Shown in pieces: positions 1 through 8,823 of a stretch of DNA of 64,000 nt (position 1 is its first letter; each line of letters opens with the position of its first letter). Origin of the DNA: Propionibacteriaceae bacterium ZF39 (GTDB lineage Bacteria > Actinomycetota > Actinomycetes > Propionibacteriales > Propionibacteriaceae); the NCBI GenBank assembly GCA_039565995.1, contig CP154795.1, forward strand, positions 1,798,001 to 1,862,000. The letters run 5' to 3'. The notes beneath the pieces were generated by a model. The model had not been told where the DNA came from, did no database searches, and saw nothing but the letters and a program-made list of their open reading frames with translations. The translations under genes were made by a program, and so were the position numbers.

Positions 1-2
1 CG

Positions 3-257
3 CGCTATTTCATCTCGCTCGAGGTGATCGACCAGCCCGGCGTCCTCGCGACGGTGGCGGCCAGCTTCGCCGAGCACGGGGTGTCGGTGCAGACCATGCG
101 TCAGGAGGCCCTGCACCGCGCCGAGGACGGCGGGGCCCGTCTGGTGCTGGTGACCCACTCGGCCCCCGAGAGCGCCCTGGGGGCCACGGTCGACGCGCTC
201 GCCAACCTCTCCGAGGTCCACGAAGTTCTGTCGGTCATGCGGGTGGAGGGAGAGTGA
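3..257 (+). CDS. hom: Homoserine dehydrogenase, C-terminal end (partial)
   Basis: The reading frame is open from the window edge to a TGA at 255-257, so only the last 84 residues are present. The fragment begins RYFISLEVIDQPGVLA, the opening strand and 'DxPGVL' turn of an ACT domain, the regulatory module found at the C-terminus of actinobacterial homoserine dehydrogenase. In that family the ACT domain mediates feedback control by threonine. The next gene is homoserine kinase and overlaps the stop by one base, which supports the assignment. The catalytic part lies outside the window, so identity rests on the ACT motif and context. Confidence 0.85.
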   Translation, partial: RYFISLEVIDQPGVLATVAASFAEHGVSVQTMRQEALHRAEDGGARLVLVTHSAPESALGATVDALANLSEVHEVLSVMRVEGE

Positions 258-1210
258 TGGGCAGCGGGAAGCCTCCCGGCATGCCCAGGGGCGCGCTCCC
301 CGAGGCCCTTCCGGCCGGGCGCCGCGCCCACCTACGCGTACCCGCGAATTCCGCCAACCTCGGCCCCGGATTCGACAGTCTCGGGCTGGCGTTCGACTGG
401 TTCGACGACTGCACGCTCGAGGTTCTCGAGTCGGGTGTCGAGGTCGAGGTCACCGGGGAGGGACAGCGATTCGTCCCGAGGGATCGGTCCCACCTGGTCC
501 TGCGCTGCCTTGATCGCGGACTGGCAGCGCTCGGGGCCCGGGCGCCGGGCGTACGCCTGATCGCCCACAACACGATCCCGCACACCCGCGGCCTCGGTTC
601 GTCGGCCGCCGCCACGGTGGCGGGGCTGCTCGCCGCCTGGGCCCTGGCCCGGCCGGGGATCGAGCCCGACCGGCAGTGGCTGCTCACCCAGTCCAACGCG
701 GTCGAGGGGCATCCCGACAATGTGGCCGCGGCCATCTTCGGCGGATTCGTGATCACCTGGGTCGACGACGAGAACGAGCCCGGTGCGGTGCATGCGGCCG
801 GTGCGCCCGTCCACCCCGATGTGCGTGTCGTCGCCTATGTGCATCCCGAACCGGTGGCGACCCGCGCCGCGCGGAAGGCTCTGCCGGCCCGGGTTCCCCA
901 CGACGAGGCGGCGCGCAATTCCGGTCGCGCGGCCCTCCTGACCCACGCGATGACCAGCGCGCCCGAGTTGTTGCACGCCGCCACCCGCGAATGGCTCCAC
1001 CAGGACTATCGGGCCGACCTCATGCCCGAGGCCATGGGGCTCGTGCGCGACCTGCGCCGTCGGGGCTTCGGTGCGGTCATCAGCGGGGCCGGCCCCACGG
1101 TGCTCGTGCTGACCGACGCCGAGCGCGCGGCGGAGCTCGATGGCAGCGAGGCCGGGGACTTCCACGTGCACCGGTTGGGCATTGGCGGCCCCGCGGAGTT
1201 GTTGGCCTGA
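257..1210 (+). CDS. thrB: Homoserine kinase (GHMP kinase)
   Basis: Phosphorylates homoserine with ATP to give O-phosphohomoserine, the substrate of threonine synthase; cytoplasmic. The protein of 317 residues has the N-terminal GHMP motif VPANSANLGPGFDSLG at about 28-43 and the glycine/serine ATP-binding loop GLGSSAAA near 112-119. A C-terminal glycine loop, ISGAGPTVLVL, is also typical. ATG at 257 is preferred over GTG at 254 because GGAGGG ends at 250, six bases upstream, whereas the GTG would leave only three. The start overlaps the hom stop, so the two are translationally coupled. thrC does not lie between hom and thrB, unlike the M. tuberculosis order. Confidence 0.95.
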   Translation: MGSGKPPGMPRGALPEALPAGRRAHLRVPANSANLGPGFDSLGLAFDWFDDCTLEVLESGVEVEVTGEGQRFVPRDRSHLVLRCLDRGLAALGARAPGVRLIAHNTIPHTRGLGSSAAATVAGLLAAWALARPGIEPDRQWLLTQSNAVEGHPDNVAAAIFGGFVITWVDDENEPGAVHAAGAPVHPDVRVVAYVHPEPVATRAARKALPARVPHDEAARNSGRAALLTHAMTSAPELLHAATREWLHQDYRADLMPEAMGLVRDLRRRGFGAVISGAGPTVLVLTDAERAAELDGSEAGDFHVHRLGIGGPAELLA

Positions 1211-1274
1211 GCCGAGCGACTCCCCGGTCCGGGACACTCGCGTCCGGATATCGACGCACGGTTTTGGGCAGTGC

Positions 1275-1495
1275 TAGTGTTGTTGTCGAAGGAGATGCGT
1301 TCTTATCTCCCCGCGCCCCGACAGGTCTGGCGCCGATCCTCAAGCTCTCGCGTGAATGAGCTGCGCCGGAATGCTTGGTGATCACCCATGCGGACCCACC
1401 TGACAAGGGCTCATTCGAGGTTGCCGGTTGTGCCGGGCCTCCAGCCGGCCGAGCGAGTTCACCCGGAACGACGCGGTCGGATCGAAAGGACTCCA
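1275..1495 (+). promoter_or_regulatory. Putative rho promoter and structured 5' leader
   Basis: A -10-like TAGTGT lies at 1275-1280 with TCGACG at 1251-1256 as a possible -35 (18-base spacer). The inferred transcript would carry a leader of about 210 bases before the rho start. The leader contains a perfect inverted repeat GAATGAGC (1354-1361) and GCTCATTC (1409-1416). Long rho leaders are known to allow Rho to terminate its own transcript; that role here is inference. Confidence 0.4.
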
Positions 1496-3508
1496 GTGAC
1501 AGAAACCACCGAAGCGACGTCCACCGCGCCCGGCAATGACGCTGTGATCGCGGCGGAGAGTTCCTCTGCGGGACGTCGCCGCAAGGGATCGGGCCTGGAT
1601 GCGATGCTCCTGCCGGAGTTGAAGCAGCTCGCCTCATCCCTCGGCCTGCGTGGCACCGGAGCGATGCGCAAGAGCGCGCTCATCGACGCCATCAGGTCGG
1701 CCCAGAACGGAGGGGGCGCCGCGCCGACGCGCGGCGAGCGTCCCGCTCGTCAGGCCACCCGGCCCGACACGAGCACTGAAAACCGGACCAGCTCCGACGA
1801 GCCGGCCGAGCGTACGCAGCGGAGTGCGCTGTCCACCGAGCGGGCCGAGAACCGGTCCGCAGAGCGCGCCGAGAACCGGTCCACGGAGCGGGCCGCCGAG
1901 GCGCCGAACACCGATCAGCCTGCGGGACGCGGCGGTGACGACCGCAACAACGGCAACAACAACAGCAACGGTGACGGCGGATCCGACCGGCGGGACGGCC
2001 GGCGTACGCGCCGGGATCGCAACCGGGACGACTCCGGCCCCGACGAGGACACTCGGCGTGAGCTCGGCCGTCGCCTCGAAGCCGAGCTGGGCGGCAGCCC
2101 CAACCGGCAGACCGAGTCGGGCGGTGGCTCCTCCCGGCAGGGCGACAGCGGCGAGGACGACTCCTCCGACAGCGGCGACCGGCGTTCCCAGGGCGCGCGC
2201 CGTGGCGGCGACGACCAGCAGAACCGGCAGTCGAACCAGCGGGACAACCGGGACTTCGACGATGACGGCGGCAACCGCCGCGGCCGCCGACGCCGCAACC
2301 GGGACCGCCAGAACCGCCGCAACCGCGGAACGGGCATGGATCGCCTTGACGCCGAGCCCGTGATCTCCGAGGACGATGTCCTCGTCACGGTTGCGGGCAT
2401 CCTCGATGTGCTCGACTCCTATGCATTCGTGCGGACCGGTGGCTATTTCCCCGGCCCCGACGACGCCTATGTCTCGCTGTCGATGGTGAAGAAGTTCGGG
2501 CTCCGCAAGGGTGACGTCATCACCGGCGCGCTGCGCCAGCCGCGCGAGGGCGAGCGCCGGGAGAAGTTCAACCCCCTGGTGCGCCTCGACACCGTCAACG
2601 GTGGCGAGCCGGAGAAGGCCAAGGGCCGCGTCGAGTTCTCCAAGCTGACCCCGCTCTATCCCCAGGAGCGGCTGCGTCTGGAGACCACGCCGCTCAACAT
2701 GACCGGACGCATCATCGACCTGGTGTCGCCGATCGGCAAGGGCCAGCGTGGCCTCATCGTGTCGCCGCCGAAGGCCGGCAAGACGATGATCATGCAGAAC
2801 ATCGCCAATGCGATCACCGAGAACAACCCCGAGGTCCATCTCATGGTGGTCCTGGTGGACGAGCGTCCGGAAGAAGTCACCGACTTCCAGCGCACCGTGT
2901 CCGGTGAAGTCATCGCCTCGACGTTCGACCGACCGGCGAGCGACCACACGATCGTCGCCGAGCTCGCGATCGAGCGGGCCAAGCGCCTGGTCGAGATGGG
3001 CAAGGACGTCGTCGTGCTGCTCGACGGCATCACGCGACTGGGCCGCGCCTACAACATTGCGGCGCCTGCCTCGGGCCGGATCCTCTCGGGTGGTGTCGAC
3101 TCCGCGGCGCTCTATCCGCCGAAGAAGTTCTTCGGTGCGGCGCGCAACATCGAGAACGGCGGCTCGCTGACGATTCTCGCGACGGCGCTCATCGAGACCG
3201 GCTCGAAGATGGACGAGGTGATCTTCGAGGAGTTCAAGGGCACCGGCAACATGGAGCTGCGGCTGCGGCGCGAGTTCGCCGACAAGCGCATCTTCCCGGC
3301 CATCGATGCAGTGCAGTCGGGTACGCGTCGCGAGGAACTCCTGCTCGGTCGGGAGGAGCTCGCCATCATCTGGAAGCTCCGCCGCGTCCTTTCCGGCCTG
3401 GACGGGCAGCAGGCTCTCGAGATGCTGCTCAACCGGATGAAGAAGACCAAGTCCAACAACGAGTTCCTGCTGGTGATTTCGAAGACCACGCCGGGACGGG
3501 ACGACTGA
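1496..3508 (+). CDS. rho: Transcription termination factor Rho
   Basis: Hexameric RNA-dependent ATPase/helicase that ends transcription. The protein is 670 residues, much longer than E. coli Rho (419). A Rho_N helical domain is at about 32-72 ([14 protein letters not shown]). Residues about 72-282 are low-complexity sequence rich in Arg, Asn, Asp, Gly and Ser with RGRRRRNR-type clusters. The cold-shock RNA-binding domain follows at about 290-375, then the ATPase core with P-loop PPKAGKT near 425-431. GTG at 1496 is chosen because GAAAGGA precedes it and the product then begins like other actinobacterial Rho proteins. An in-frame ATG at 1388 is possible but less likely. Actinobacterial Rho commonly carries such an insertion. 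Confidence 0.97.
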   Translation: MTETTEATSTAPGNDAVIAAESSSAGRRRKGSGLDAMLLPELKQLASSLGLRGTGAMRKSALIDAIRSAQNGGGAAPTRGERPARQATRPDTSTENRTSSDEPAERTQRSALSTERAENRSAERAENRSTERAAEAPNTDQPAGRGGDDRNNGNNNSNGDGGSDRRDGRRTRRDRNRDDSGPDEDTRRELGRRLEAELGGSPNRQTESGGGSSRQGDSGEDDSSDSGDRRSQGARRGGDDQQNRQSNQRDNRDFDDDGGNRRGRRRRNRDRQNRRNRGTGMDRLDAEPVISEDDVLVTVAGILDVLDSYAFVRTGGYFPGPDDAYVSLSMVKKFGLRKGDVITGALRQPREGERREKFNPLVRLDTVNGGEPEKAKGRVEFSKLTPLYPQERLRLETTPLNMTGRIIDLVSPIGKGQRGLIVSPPKAGKTMIMQNIANAITENNPEVHLMVVLVDERPEEVTDFQRTVSGEVIASTFDRPASDHTIVAELAIERAKRLVEMGKDVVVLLDGITRLGRAYNIAAPASGRILSGGVDSAALYPPKKFFGAARNIENGGSLTILATALIETGSKMDEVIFEEFKGTGNMELRLRREFADKRIFPAIDAVQSGTRREELLLGREELAIIWKLRRVLSGLDGQQALEMLLNRMKKTKSNNEFLLVISKTTPGRDD

Positions 3509-3514
3509 TTCGCG

Positions 3515-3546
3515 GACCGGCCGCGCCATTTGGTGATCGGCCGGTC
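3515..3546. repeat. 8-bp inverted repeat overlapping the rpmE promoter
   Basis: GACCGGCC at 3515-3522 pairs perfectly with GGCCGGTC at 3539-3546 across a 16-base loop. It lies just after the rho stop and covers the proposed rpmE -35. There is no T-tract, so it could be a protein-binding operator or a weak, Rho-type boundary rather than an intrinsic terminator. Confidence 0.45.
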
Positions 3547-3558
3547 ATGCGGCAGAAT
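3530..3558 (+). promoter_or_regulatory. Putative rpmE promoter
   Basis: TTGGTG at 3530-3535 and CAGAAT at 3553-3558 are separated by 17 bases, a good match to a housekeeping-sigma promoter. Transcription would start near 3565, leaving a leader of about 60 bases before rpmE. Confidence 0.5.
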
Positions 3559-3624
3559 AGAACGTCGGTCCGGTTCACCCCAGTCTCAGATCGGGGACCC
3601 GGGCAACAACCTCTAGGAGACACC

Positions 3625-3849
3625 ATGAAGCAGGGGATTCATCCCGATTACGGTGTGACCCGCGTGACCTGCACGTGCGGCAACACCTTCGAGACCTACA
3701 GCACCGCCGACAGCGGCGTCATCCGCGCCGAGGTCTGCGCCAACTGCCACCCGTTCTACACGGGCAAGCAGAAGATCCTCGACACCGGTGGCCGCGTCGC
3801 CCGGTTCGAGAAGCGCTACGCGAACATCGGCAAGAACAAGAAGAAGTAG
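3625..3849 (+). CDS. rpmE: 50S ribosomal protein L31 (zinc-binding type)
   Basis: Component of the large ribosomal subunit at the subunit interface. At 74 residues it has normal L31 length and begins [10 protein letters not shown]. It keeps the cysteines of the zinc-ribbon form (CTC near 16-18 and CANC near 37-40), so it is the C+ type rather than the zinc-independent paralogue used under zinc starvation. The ATG is preceded by AGGAGA. It has its own promoter and terminator, and sits between rho and prfA as in other Actinobacteria. Confidence 0.97.
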   Translation: MKQGIHPDYGVTRVTCTCGNTFETYSTADSGVIRAEVCANCHPFYTGKQKILDTGGRVARFEKRYANIGKNKKK

Positions 3850-3857
3850 CCACCGCG

Positions 3858-3897
3858 AACGCCGGGGCCCGGGATTCCCGGGTGCCCGGCGTTTGTC
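3858..3897 (+). terminator. Intrinsic terminator after rpmE
   Basis: AACGCCGGG (3858-3866) pairs with CCCGGCGTT (3885-3893); an inner CCCGGG/CCCGGG pairing extends the stem. A short T-rich stretch, TTTGTCGT, follows. It lies 8 bases past the rpmE stop and would separate rpmE from prfA. Confidence 0.65.
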
Positions 3898-3948
3898 GTC
3901 CCACGGGCACCGGTTGCGGTGTCGTCGTCCTGAAGCGACAGGAGTGTC

Positions 3949-5025
3949 ATGTTCGAATCGGCCGCCCCGCTGCGGGCCGAGTTCGCCGAGCTGGAGACCA
4001 GGCTCGCCGATCCCGCCGTGCACGCCGACGTCGACCTGGCGCGCAAGCTGGGCCGGCGGTATGCCGAACTGACGCCCGTGGTGAAGGCCCTGTCGGCCTA
4101 TGAACAGCTCCAGGGGGATATCGCCGCGGCCAGGGAGCTCGCGGAGGACGACCCGATCTTCGGCGAGGAGGCCGACGAACTCACCGAGGAGGCCGACGCT
4201 CTGGCCGAGCGGCTGACCCGACTGCTCGCCCCGCGCGACCCGAACGACTCGGCCGACGCCCTGATGGAGATCAAGTCGGGCGAGGGCGGTGAGGAGTCGG
4301 CACTGTTCGCGGGCGATCTGTTGAAGATGTATCTGCGGTATGCCGAGACCCGCGGCTGGAAGGTCGACGTGCTCGACAGCCAGGAGACCGATCTCGGGGG
4401 CATCAAGTCGATCACCCTGGCGGTGCGGGCCGGCAGCGCCTCCGAACCCGAATCCATGCCCTATGCCGTGCTCAAGTTCGAGGGTGGGGTCCATCGCGTC
4501 CAGCGCGTGCCCGTCACCGAGACCCAGGGGCGCATCCATACCTCCGCCGCCGGCGTACTCGTGACGCCCGAGGTCGAGGAAGCCGATATCGAGATCGACG
4601 AGAACGACCTCCGGATCGACGTGTTCCGGTCGTCCGGCAAGGGGGGTCAGGGCGTCAACACCACCGACTCGGCCGTGCGGATCACCCATCTGCCCAGCGG
4701 GGTCGTCGTGTCGTGCCAGAACGAACGCTCGCAGTTGCAGAACAAGGCGCAGGCGATGCGGGTCCTGCGGTCCCGGCTTGCGGCCCTCGCCGAGGAGCAG
4801 GCGGCGGCCGAGGCTTCCTCGGCCAGGGCTTCCCAGGTGCGCACCGTCGACCGCAGCGAACGCATCCGCACCTACAACTTCCCCGAGAACCGGATCGCCG
4901 ACCATCGCATCGGCTTCAAGGCCTACAACCTCGACGCCGTCCTCGCCGGTGACCTGTCCGCCGTGGTGGCTGCCCTCCAGGAGGCCGATCTCGCCGAACG
5001 GCTCTCCCACGTGGGCGAGCAGTGA
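3949..5025 (+). CDS. prfA: Peptide chain release factor 1
   Basis: Recognises UAA and UAG stop codons and triggers peptidyl-tRNA hydrolysis on the ribosome. The 358-residue length is normal for RF1. The universally conserved GGQ loop appears as [17 protein letters not shown] near residues 228-244, and the following IxHxPTG-like strand reads ITHLPSG. The GGQ glutamine is the substrate of PrmC, encoded by the next gene, whose GTG overlaps the prfA stop by four bases. The pair is therefore translationally coupled. Confidence 0.97.
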   Translation: MFESAAPLRAEFAELETRLADPAVHADVDLARKLGRRYAELTPVVKALSAYEQLQGDIAAARELAEDDPIFGEEADELTEEADALAERLTRLLAPRDPNDSADALMEIKSGEGGEESALFAGDLLKMYLRYAETRGWKVDVLDSQETDLGGIKSITLAVRAGSASEPESMPYAVLKFEGGVHRVQRVPVTETQGRIHTSAAGVLVTPEVEEADIEIDENDLRIDVFRSSGKGGQGVNTTDSAVRITHLPSGVVVSCQNERSQLQNKAQAMRVLRSRLAALAEEQAAAEASSARASQVRTVDRSERIRTYNFPENRIADHRIGFKAYNLDAVLAGDLSAVVAALQEADLAERLSHVGEQ

Positions 5026-5879
5026 CGCCCGATTCCGCAGCCGCGGCGCTGCGGCTGGCGGCCGACCGGCTCCGGGCCGCCGGCCAGCCGTCACCCGAGG
5101 CCGACGCCCGGATCCTGCTGGCCCACGTCCTGGACCGTACGCCCGGCTCGCTCGTCGCGGCCGGTCCGCCGGCACCGGGGGAGTGGGCCACGTTCGAGGA
5201 TCTGGTGGCACGCAGAGAGGCCGGAGAGCCCCTGCAACACCTGACCGGTGAGGCGTGGTTCCGGACGGTTCGGGTCGAAGTCGGACCCGGGGTGTTCACC
5301 CCGCGGCCGGAGACCGAGGTCATGACCGGTTGGGCGATCGAGCGGTTGGTCGAACTGCAGGGGAGCATCCCCGAGCCCGTGGTCGTCGAGTTGTGCGCCG
5401 GCTCCGGGGCCATCTCGCTGGCGATCGCCACGGAGGCACCCGGCTGCCGGCAGCATGCCGTGGAGCTTTCGTCGGAGGCGTGGGCGTACGCGGCGCGCAA
5501 CCTGCGCGACACCGGGGTCGAACTGGTGGAGGGCGACATGGCCGATGCCTTCCGCGAACTCGACGGCACCGTCGACCTCGTGATCTGCAATCCGCCCTAC
5601 GTGCCGCTGGATGCGTGGCTGGGCGTGACCGAGGAGGTACGCCGGCATGAGCCCGCGCTCGCGCTGTTCTCCGGGGCGGACGGTCTGGGCGCCCTCCGGG
5701 TGCTCGCCGATGTGGGCGCGCGGCTGTTGCGGCCCGGCGGGCTTTTGTGTGCCGAACACGCCGAGGTGCAGGCCGAATCCGCACCCGGGATCTTCCGGCG
5801 GCATGGCGCGTGGGCCGGCGTACGCGATCACCGGGACCTGACCGGCCGACAGAGGTTTCTGACCGCCACGCGCCGGTGA
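5022..5879 (+). CDS. prmC: Peptide chain release factor N5-glutamine methyltransferase
   Basis: SAM-dependent enzyme that methylates the GGQ glutamine of release factors. The protein is 285 residues, standard for PrmC/HemK. An N-terminal helical domain (about 1-70) precedes the Rossmann-like fold. The SAM-binding strand reads [16 protein letters not shown] and the diagnostic catalytic motif NPPY is at about residue 189 ([10 protein letters not shown]). The GTG start at 5022 overlaps the prfA stop (GTGA), matching the usual prfA-prmC pairing. Confidence 0.96.
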   Translation: MTPDSAAAALRLAADRLRAAGQPSPEADARILLAHVLDRTPGSLVAAGPPAPGEWATFEDLVARREAGEPLQHLTGEAWFRTVRVEVGPGVFTPRPETEVMTGWAIERLVELQGSIPEPVVVELCAGSGAISLAIATEAPGCRQHAVELSSEAWAYAARNLRDTGVELVEGDMADAFRELDGTVDLVICNPPYVPLDAWLGVTEEVRRHEPALALFSGADGLGALRVLADVGARLLRPGGLLCAEHAEVQAESAPGIFRRHGAWAGVRDHRDLTGRQRFLTATRR

Positions 5880-5943
5880 TCCACAACGCCGGGCCGCACC
5901 CACGGCGATGTTTCACCAGACGCGGGTCGGGGTAAAGGGATGG

Positions 5944-5956
5944 CAGGATGGCTGTG
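5944..5956 (+). promoter_or_regulatory. -10-like hexamer for a leaderless sua5 start
   Basis: CAGGAT at 5944-5949 is followed by six bases and then GTG at 5956. No Shine-Dalgarno sequence precedes that GTG. The spacing matches the leaderless pattern repeated elsewhere in this window. Confidence 0.5.
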
Positions 5957-6705
5957 TGAGTGAAGCAGCGACGTCCGAAACGGAGCCGACCCCCGGCCGG
6001 GTGATCGACTGCTCGGATCCGGAGCAGGTCGAAGCAGCCGTGGCGGCCGCAGTGACGGCCGTCCGCGACGGGCACTGCATCGTGATCCCGACCGACACGG
6101 TCTATGGGATCGGTGCCGACGCGTTCCTGAGTTCGGCGGTCCGGAGCCTGCTGGAGGCGAAGGGCCGTGGGCGCGACATGCCCCCGCCGGTCCTCGTGAG
6201 CGATCCGAGCGTCCTGATGGCCCTGGGTCGCGAGATCCCCGACAACGCCAAGAAGCTAGCGGAACGCTTCTGGCCGGGAGCCCTGACCCTGATCGTGCCG
6301 GCCCAGACCAGCCTGCGGATCGACCTGGGTGACACCGCCGGAACCATCGCCGTCCGGGTGCCGGACCATGACATTGCCCGCCAGGTGCTGCGGGGGACCG
6401 GGCCGCTGGCCGTGTCGAGCGCCAACCGCACCGGCGCACCGTCGGCCACCACCGCGGCCGACGCGAAGGAACAGCTGGGCGACCGGGTCGCGGTCTATCT
6501 GGACGCCGGATCCACGCCCGGCCAGGTGCCCTCCACGATCGTCGATTTCACGACCTCCGATTACGGGATCGTCGTGCGCGCCGGGAAGATCCCGGTCGCC
6601 GCCCTGCGCGAGGTCATCCCCTATCTGGAGGAGAACATCGCGCCACCCCCGCCGGTCGGGCGGGAATCGGATGCCGATGCCGCGTCGGAGGCCGGGACCG
6701 GCTGA
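5956..6705 (+). CDS. L-threonylcarbamoyladenylate synthase (Sua5/YrdC/YwlC family)
   Basis: Makes threonylcarbamoyl-AMP from threonine, bicarbonate and ATP, the first step of the t6A37 modification of tRNAs that read ANN codons. The 249-residue protein has the YrdC-domain signature PTDTVYGIGADA near residue 45, and SSANRTGAPS in the second half. A charged, Pro-rich tail of about 25 residues follows the domain; the full Sua5 C-terminal domain is absent, as in many actinobacterial forms. The GTG at 5956 is chosen from its position 6 bases after a -10-like hexamer. It is the positional equivalent of Rv1301. Confidence 0.92.
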   Translation: MSEAATSETEPTPGRVIDCSDPEQVEAAVAAAVTAVRDGHCIVIPTDTVYGIGADAFLSSAVRSLLEAKGRGRDMPPPVLVSDPSVLMALGREIPDNAKKLAERFWPGALTLIVPAQTSLRIDLGDTAGTIAVRVPDHDIARQVLRGTGPLAVSSANRTGAPSATTAADAKEQLGDRVAVYLDAGSTPGQVPSTIVDFTTSDYGIVVRAGKIPVAALREVIPYLEENIAPPPPVGRESDADAASEAGTG

Positions 6706-6708
6706 CCG

Positions 6709-7869
6709 ATGCGCGAATACCTCCTGGTGCTGCTGATCGCCGCATCGACGACCTATCTGCTGAGCGGCCTCGCCCGGCGGGTGGCGCTGCGCACCGGGGC
6801 TGTGGCGCGGGTTCGGGACCGCGATGTGCACGCGATCCCGATTCCCTATTTCGGTGGGGTCGCGATGCTCGGCGGGGTGGTGGCGACCTATCTGGTGGCG
6901 GTGAACCTGCCGTTCCTGGGGCGCAACCAGCTGATCGGGCACGACTTCTTCGCCGTGCTGGTGGCTGCGGTCGTGATCTGCACCGTCGGCATCCTCGATG
7001 ACCTGTTCGAGCTCAATGCGATCGCCAAGCTGGCGGGGCAGGTGCTCGCCGCGGGCCTGGTGGTCGCCAACGGCGTGAAGATGCTCTGGATACCGCTGCC
7101 CAACAGCATCATCTCCCTCGACGATTCGATCTCGATCGCGATCACGGTCTTCTTCATCGTCCTGTGCACGAATGCGGTCAACTATGTCGACGGCCTCGAC
7201 GGCCTGGCCGCAGGCGTGGTGGCCATCGGCGCCCTGGCGTTCTTCGCCTACTCCTACACGCTGGTCGCGGAGCTGGCCCTCCCACGCGCCACGACCGCCA
7301 GCCTGCTGACGGTGGCCACCGCCGGCATCTGTCTCGGGTTCCTGCCCCACAACTTCTTCCCCGCGCGGATGTTCATGGGTGACTCCGGCGCCATGCTGCT
7401 CGGCCTCTTGCTGGCCACGTCCACCATTTCGCTGACGGGCCAGATCGATTCGTCCGGCCTGCACGCCGAGGGGAGTGGGCTGATGGCGGCGTACCTGCCG
7501 TTGATCCTGCCCCTCGCGATCATGGCCCTGCCGTTCCTGGACTTCGTGCTGGCCTTCCTGAGGCGTACCTATGCCGGGACCTGGTTCTGGGTGGCCGACA
7601 AGCAGCACCTGCACCACCGCCTGCTGCAGGCCGGGCACTCGCATCGGCGCGCGGTCATGATCATGTATGTCTGGTCGGCCCTCATCTCCTTCGGGGCCAT
7701 CGCCATCGGGCTCAATCCTGAGTGGCCGACCGTCGCCGCCGTGCTCGGCGTGGCGATCGTGGTGACCCTGTTCACCATCGGATCGCGGCGCGCGACGGCC
7801 AGCGCGTCGGACGACGTGGTACGCCGGGCCGAGCGGGCTGCGGAGGCCCGGGTCCAGGACCTGCCCTGA
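6709..7869 (+). CDS. MraY/WecA-type polyprenyl-phosphate sugar-1-phosphate transferase
   Basis: Integral membrane enzyme that moves an N-acetylhexosamine-1-phosphate from a UDP-sugar to polyprenyl phosphate, the first step of a cell-wall glycopolymer linkage unit. The 386-residue protein has about ten membrane segments. Family motifs are visible: GILDDLFEL (the Asp-Asp metal site), NAVNYVDGLDGLAAG, FMGDSGAM, and the histidine-rich loop HLHHRLL. It starts 3 bases after the sua5 stop and lies just before the ATP synthase operon, the same place as rfe/wecA (Rv1302) in mycobacteria. UDP-GlcNAc as donor is inferred from that orthology. Confidence 0.92.
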   Translation: MREYLLVLLIAASTTYLLSGLARRVALRTGAVARVRDRDVHAIPIPYFGGVAMLGGVVATYLVAVNLPFLGRNQLIGHDFFAVLVAAVVICTVGILDDLFELNAIAKLAGQVLAAGLVVANGVKMLWIPLPNSIISLDDSISIAITVFFIVLCTNAVNYVDGLDGLAAGVVAIGALAFFAYSYTLVAELALPRATTASLLTVATAGICLGFLPHNFFPARMFMGDSGAMLLGLLLATSTISLTGQIDSSGLHAEGSGLMAAYLPLILPLAIMALPFLDFVLAFLRRTYAGTWFWVADKQHLHHRLLQAGHSHRRAVMIMYVWSALISFGAIAIGLNPEWPTVAAVLGVAIVVTLFTIGSRRATASASDDVVRRAERAAEARVQDLP

Positions 7870-7925
7870 CGCGCGGCGCGGACCGATTTCGCAACGCCCG
7901 GCACTCACAGGATGAGAGATAACCG

Positions 7926-7953
7926 GCACTTCCCAGTGCGTTTGTGCTAAGTT
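7926..7953 (+). promoter_or_regulatory. Candidate ATP synthase operon promoter region
   Basis: A -10-like TAAGTT sits at 7948-7953, about 80 bases before the first gene of the operon. Upstream is a small inverted repeat, GCACT (7926-7930) and AGTGC (7935-7939), where the -35 would be. No good -35 hexamer is visible. The region 7870-8035 holds no gene that I can support. Confidence 0.3.
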
Positions 7954-8035
7954 TCACAAGCCGATCGAGTGCGCCCTGTGAGGGTGCCCGCGTGAAGGTT
8001 CAACACCTGCCCCGCTGCCGACAGACTGCGAGACG

Positions 8036-8536
8036 ATGACCACGATGACCGATTCCGCCCCGGAGGCTCTCGGGCCTGTGGAGCAGGAACGATCGGGCCC
8101 GAGTCTGTCCGCAATTCGTGCGCGTCGGCTCCTGGCCGGTGGCCTCGTGGGGGCCCACATGGTGGCGCTCGGATGTGTCGGCGTCTTCATGGTCCGTGAC
8201 GGTCTGCCGGGGCTGGCGAGCGCGGGTCTGGCCGCTGCGATGGTGGTGCTTTTCTACACGATCGGTCAGGCCGTCCAGGTGCGCATGGCCGATGCTCCCG
8301 CCACCGCTGTGTTCCGCGCCTCGGTGGGGTCCTACATCATCCGCGTGACCGCCCTGGCCGGTCTGCTGGCGCTCTACCTGCGCTTCGCCGACGGCACCAA
8401 CCGGCTCCTCGCGGTGCCGTTGGCCGTCACTGCCATCGCCACCGTGATCGGTTGGCTGGCCGGAGAGATCCTGGTCTATTCCAGACTGCGAATCCCCAAC
8501 TTCGACGAGCCCGCGGAAGGGGGTCCAGCAAAGTGA
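8036..8536 (+). CDS. Membrane protein at the head of the ATP synthase operon (Rv1303-like)
   Basis: A 166-residue protein with about four hydrophobic helices between residues 35 and 150 and a charged N-terminus. It has no catalytic motif that I recognise. It is in the position of Rv1303, immediately before atpB in mycobacteria, and resembles the small 'ATP synthase subunit I' proteins often placed first in F-ATPase operons. Its stop overlaps the GTG of the next gene by four bases, so both belong to the atp transcript. The start could be ATG 8036 or ATG 8045. Confidence 0.8.
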   Translation: MTTMTDSAPEALGPVEQERSGPSLSAIRARRLLAGGLVGAHMVALGCVGVFMVRDGLPGLASAGLAAAMVVLFYTIGQAVQVRMADAPATAVFRASVGSYIIRVTALAGLLALYLRFADGTNRLLAVPLAVTAIATVIGWLAGEILVYSRLRIPNFDEPAEGGPAK

Positions 8537-8775
8537 CTGACCCCACCATCGCTGGTAATGTCCCGAGCGCGATGAAGGATTCCCAGGGCACCCAGGACGG
8601 GCTTCAGGTGCTCTCCTATCTGCTCGCGGGTCCGGCTCTCTATGGCGGGCTGGGCTGGCTCGGCGATCGATACTTCCACACCGCGTTCCTGCTGCCCGTG
8701 GGCATCGTGGTGGGCATGACCTTGTCGGTGATCCTGGTCATCCGGCGCTACGGGCAGGTTTCGAAGAATGACTGA
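8533..8775 (+). CDS. AtpI/AtpZ-like F-ATPase assembly protein
   Basis: An 80-residue protein with two transmembrane helices (about residues 24-42 and 50-68) and the Gly-rich segment GGLGWLGDRYF seen in AtpI/AtpZ-type proteins. These help assemble the c-ring or carry magnesium for it. GTG at 8533 is used because it overlaps the previous stop (GTGA) and follows GAAGGGGG. An upstream ATG in the same frame would put half the protein inside the preceding gene and is rejected. atpB follows after 48 bases. Confidence 0.82.
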   Translation: MTDPTIAGNVPSAMKDSQGTQDGLQVLSYLLAGPALYGGLGWLGDRYFHTAFLLPVGIVVGMTLSVILVIRRYGQVSKND

Positions 8776-8823
8776 TTTGATCCGGGGCAGTGCTCCGGGA
8801 CACGGGATGACCAAGGAGGCAGC

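Noticed and set aside
1720-2340. Repetitive-looking GC-rich sequence as a possible CRISPR or tandem repeat
   Set aside because: It encodes the low-complexity insert of Rho; there are no regular spacers or exact repeats.
1634-3529. Minus-strand frame of 631 codons opposite rho
   Set aside because: It mirrors rho; the Arg/Val/Leu-rich translation matches no family, and rho is certain.
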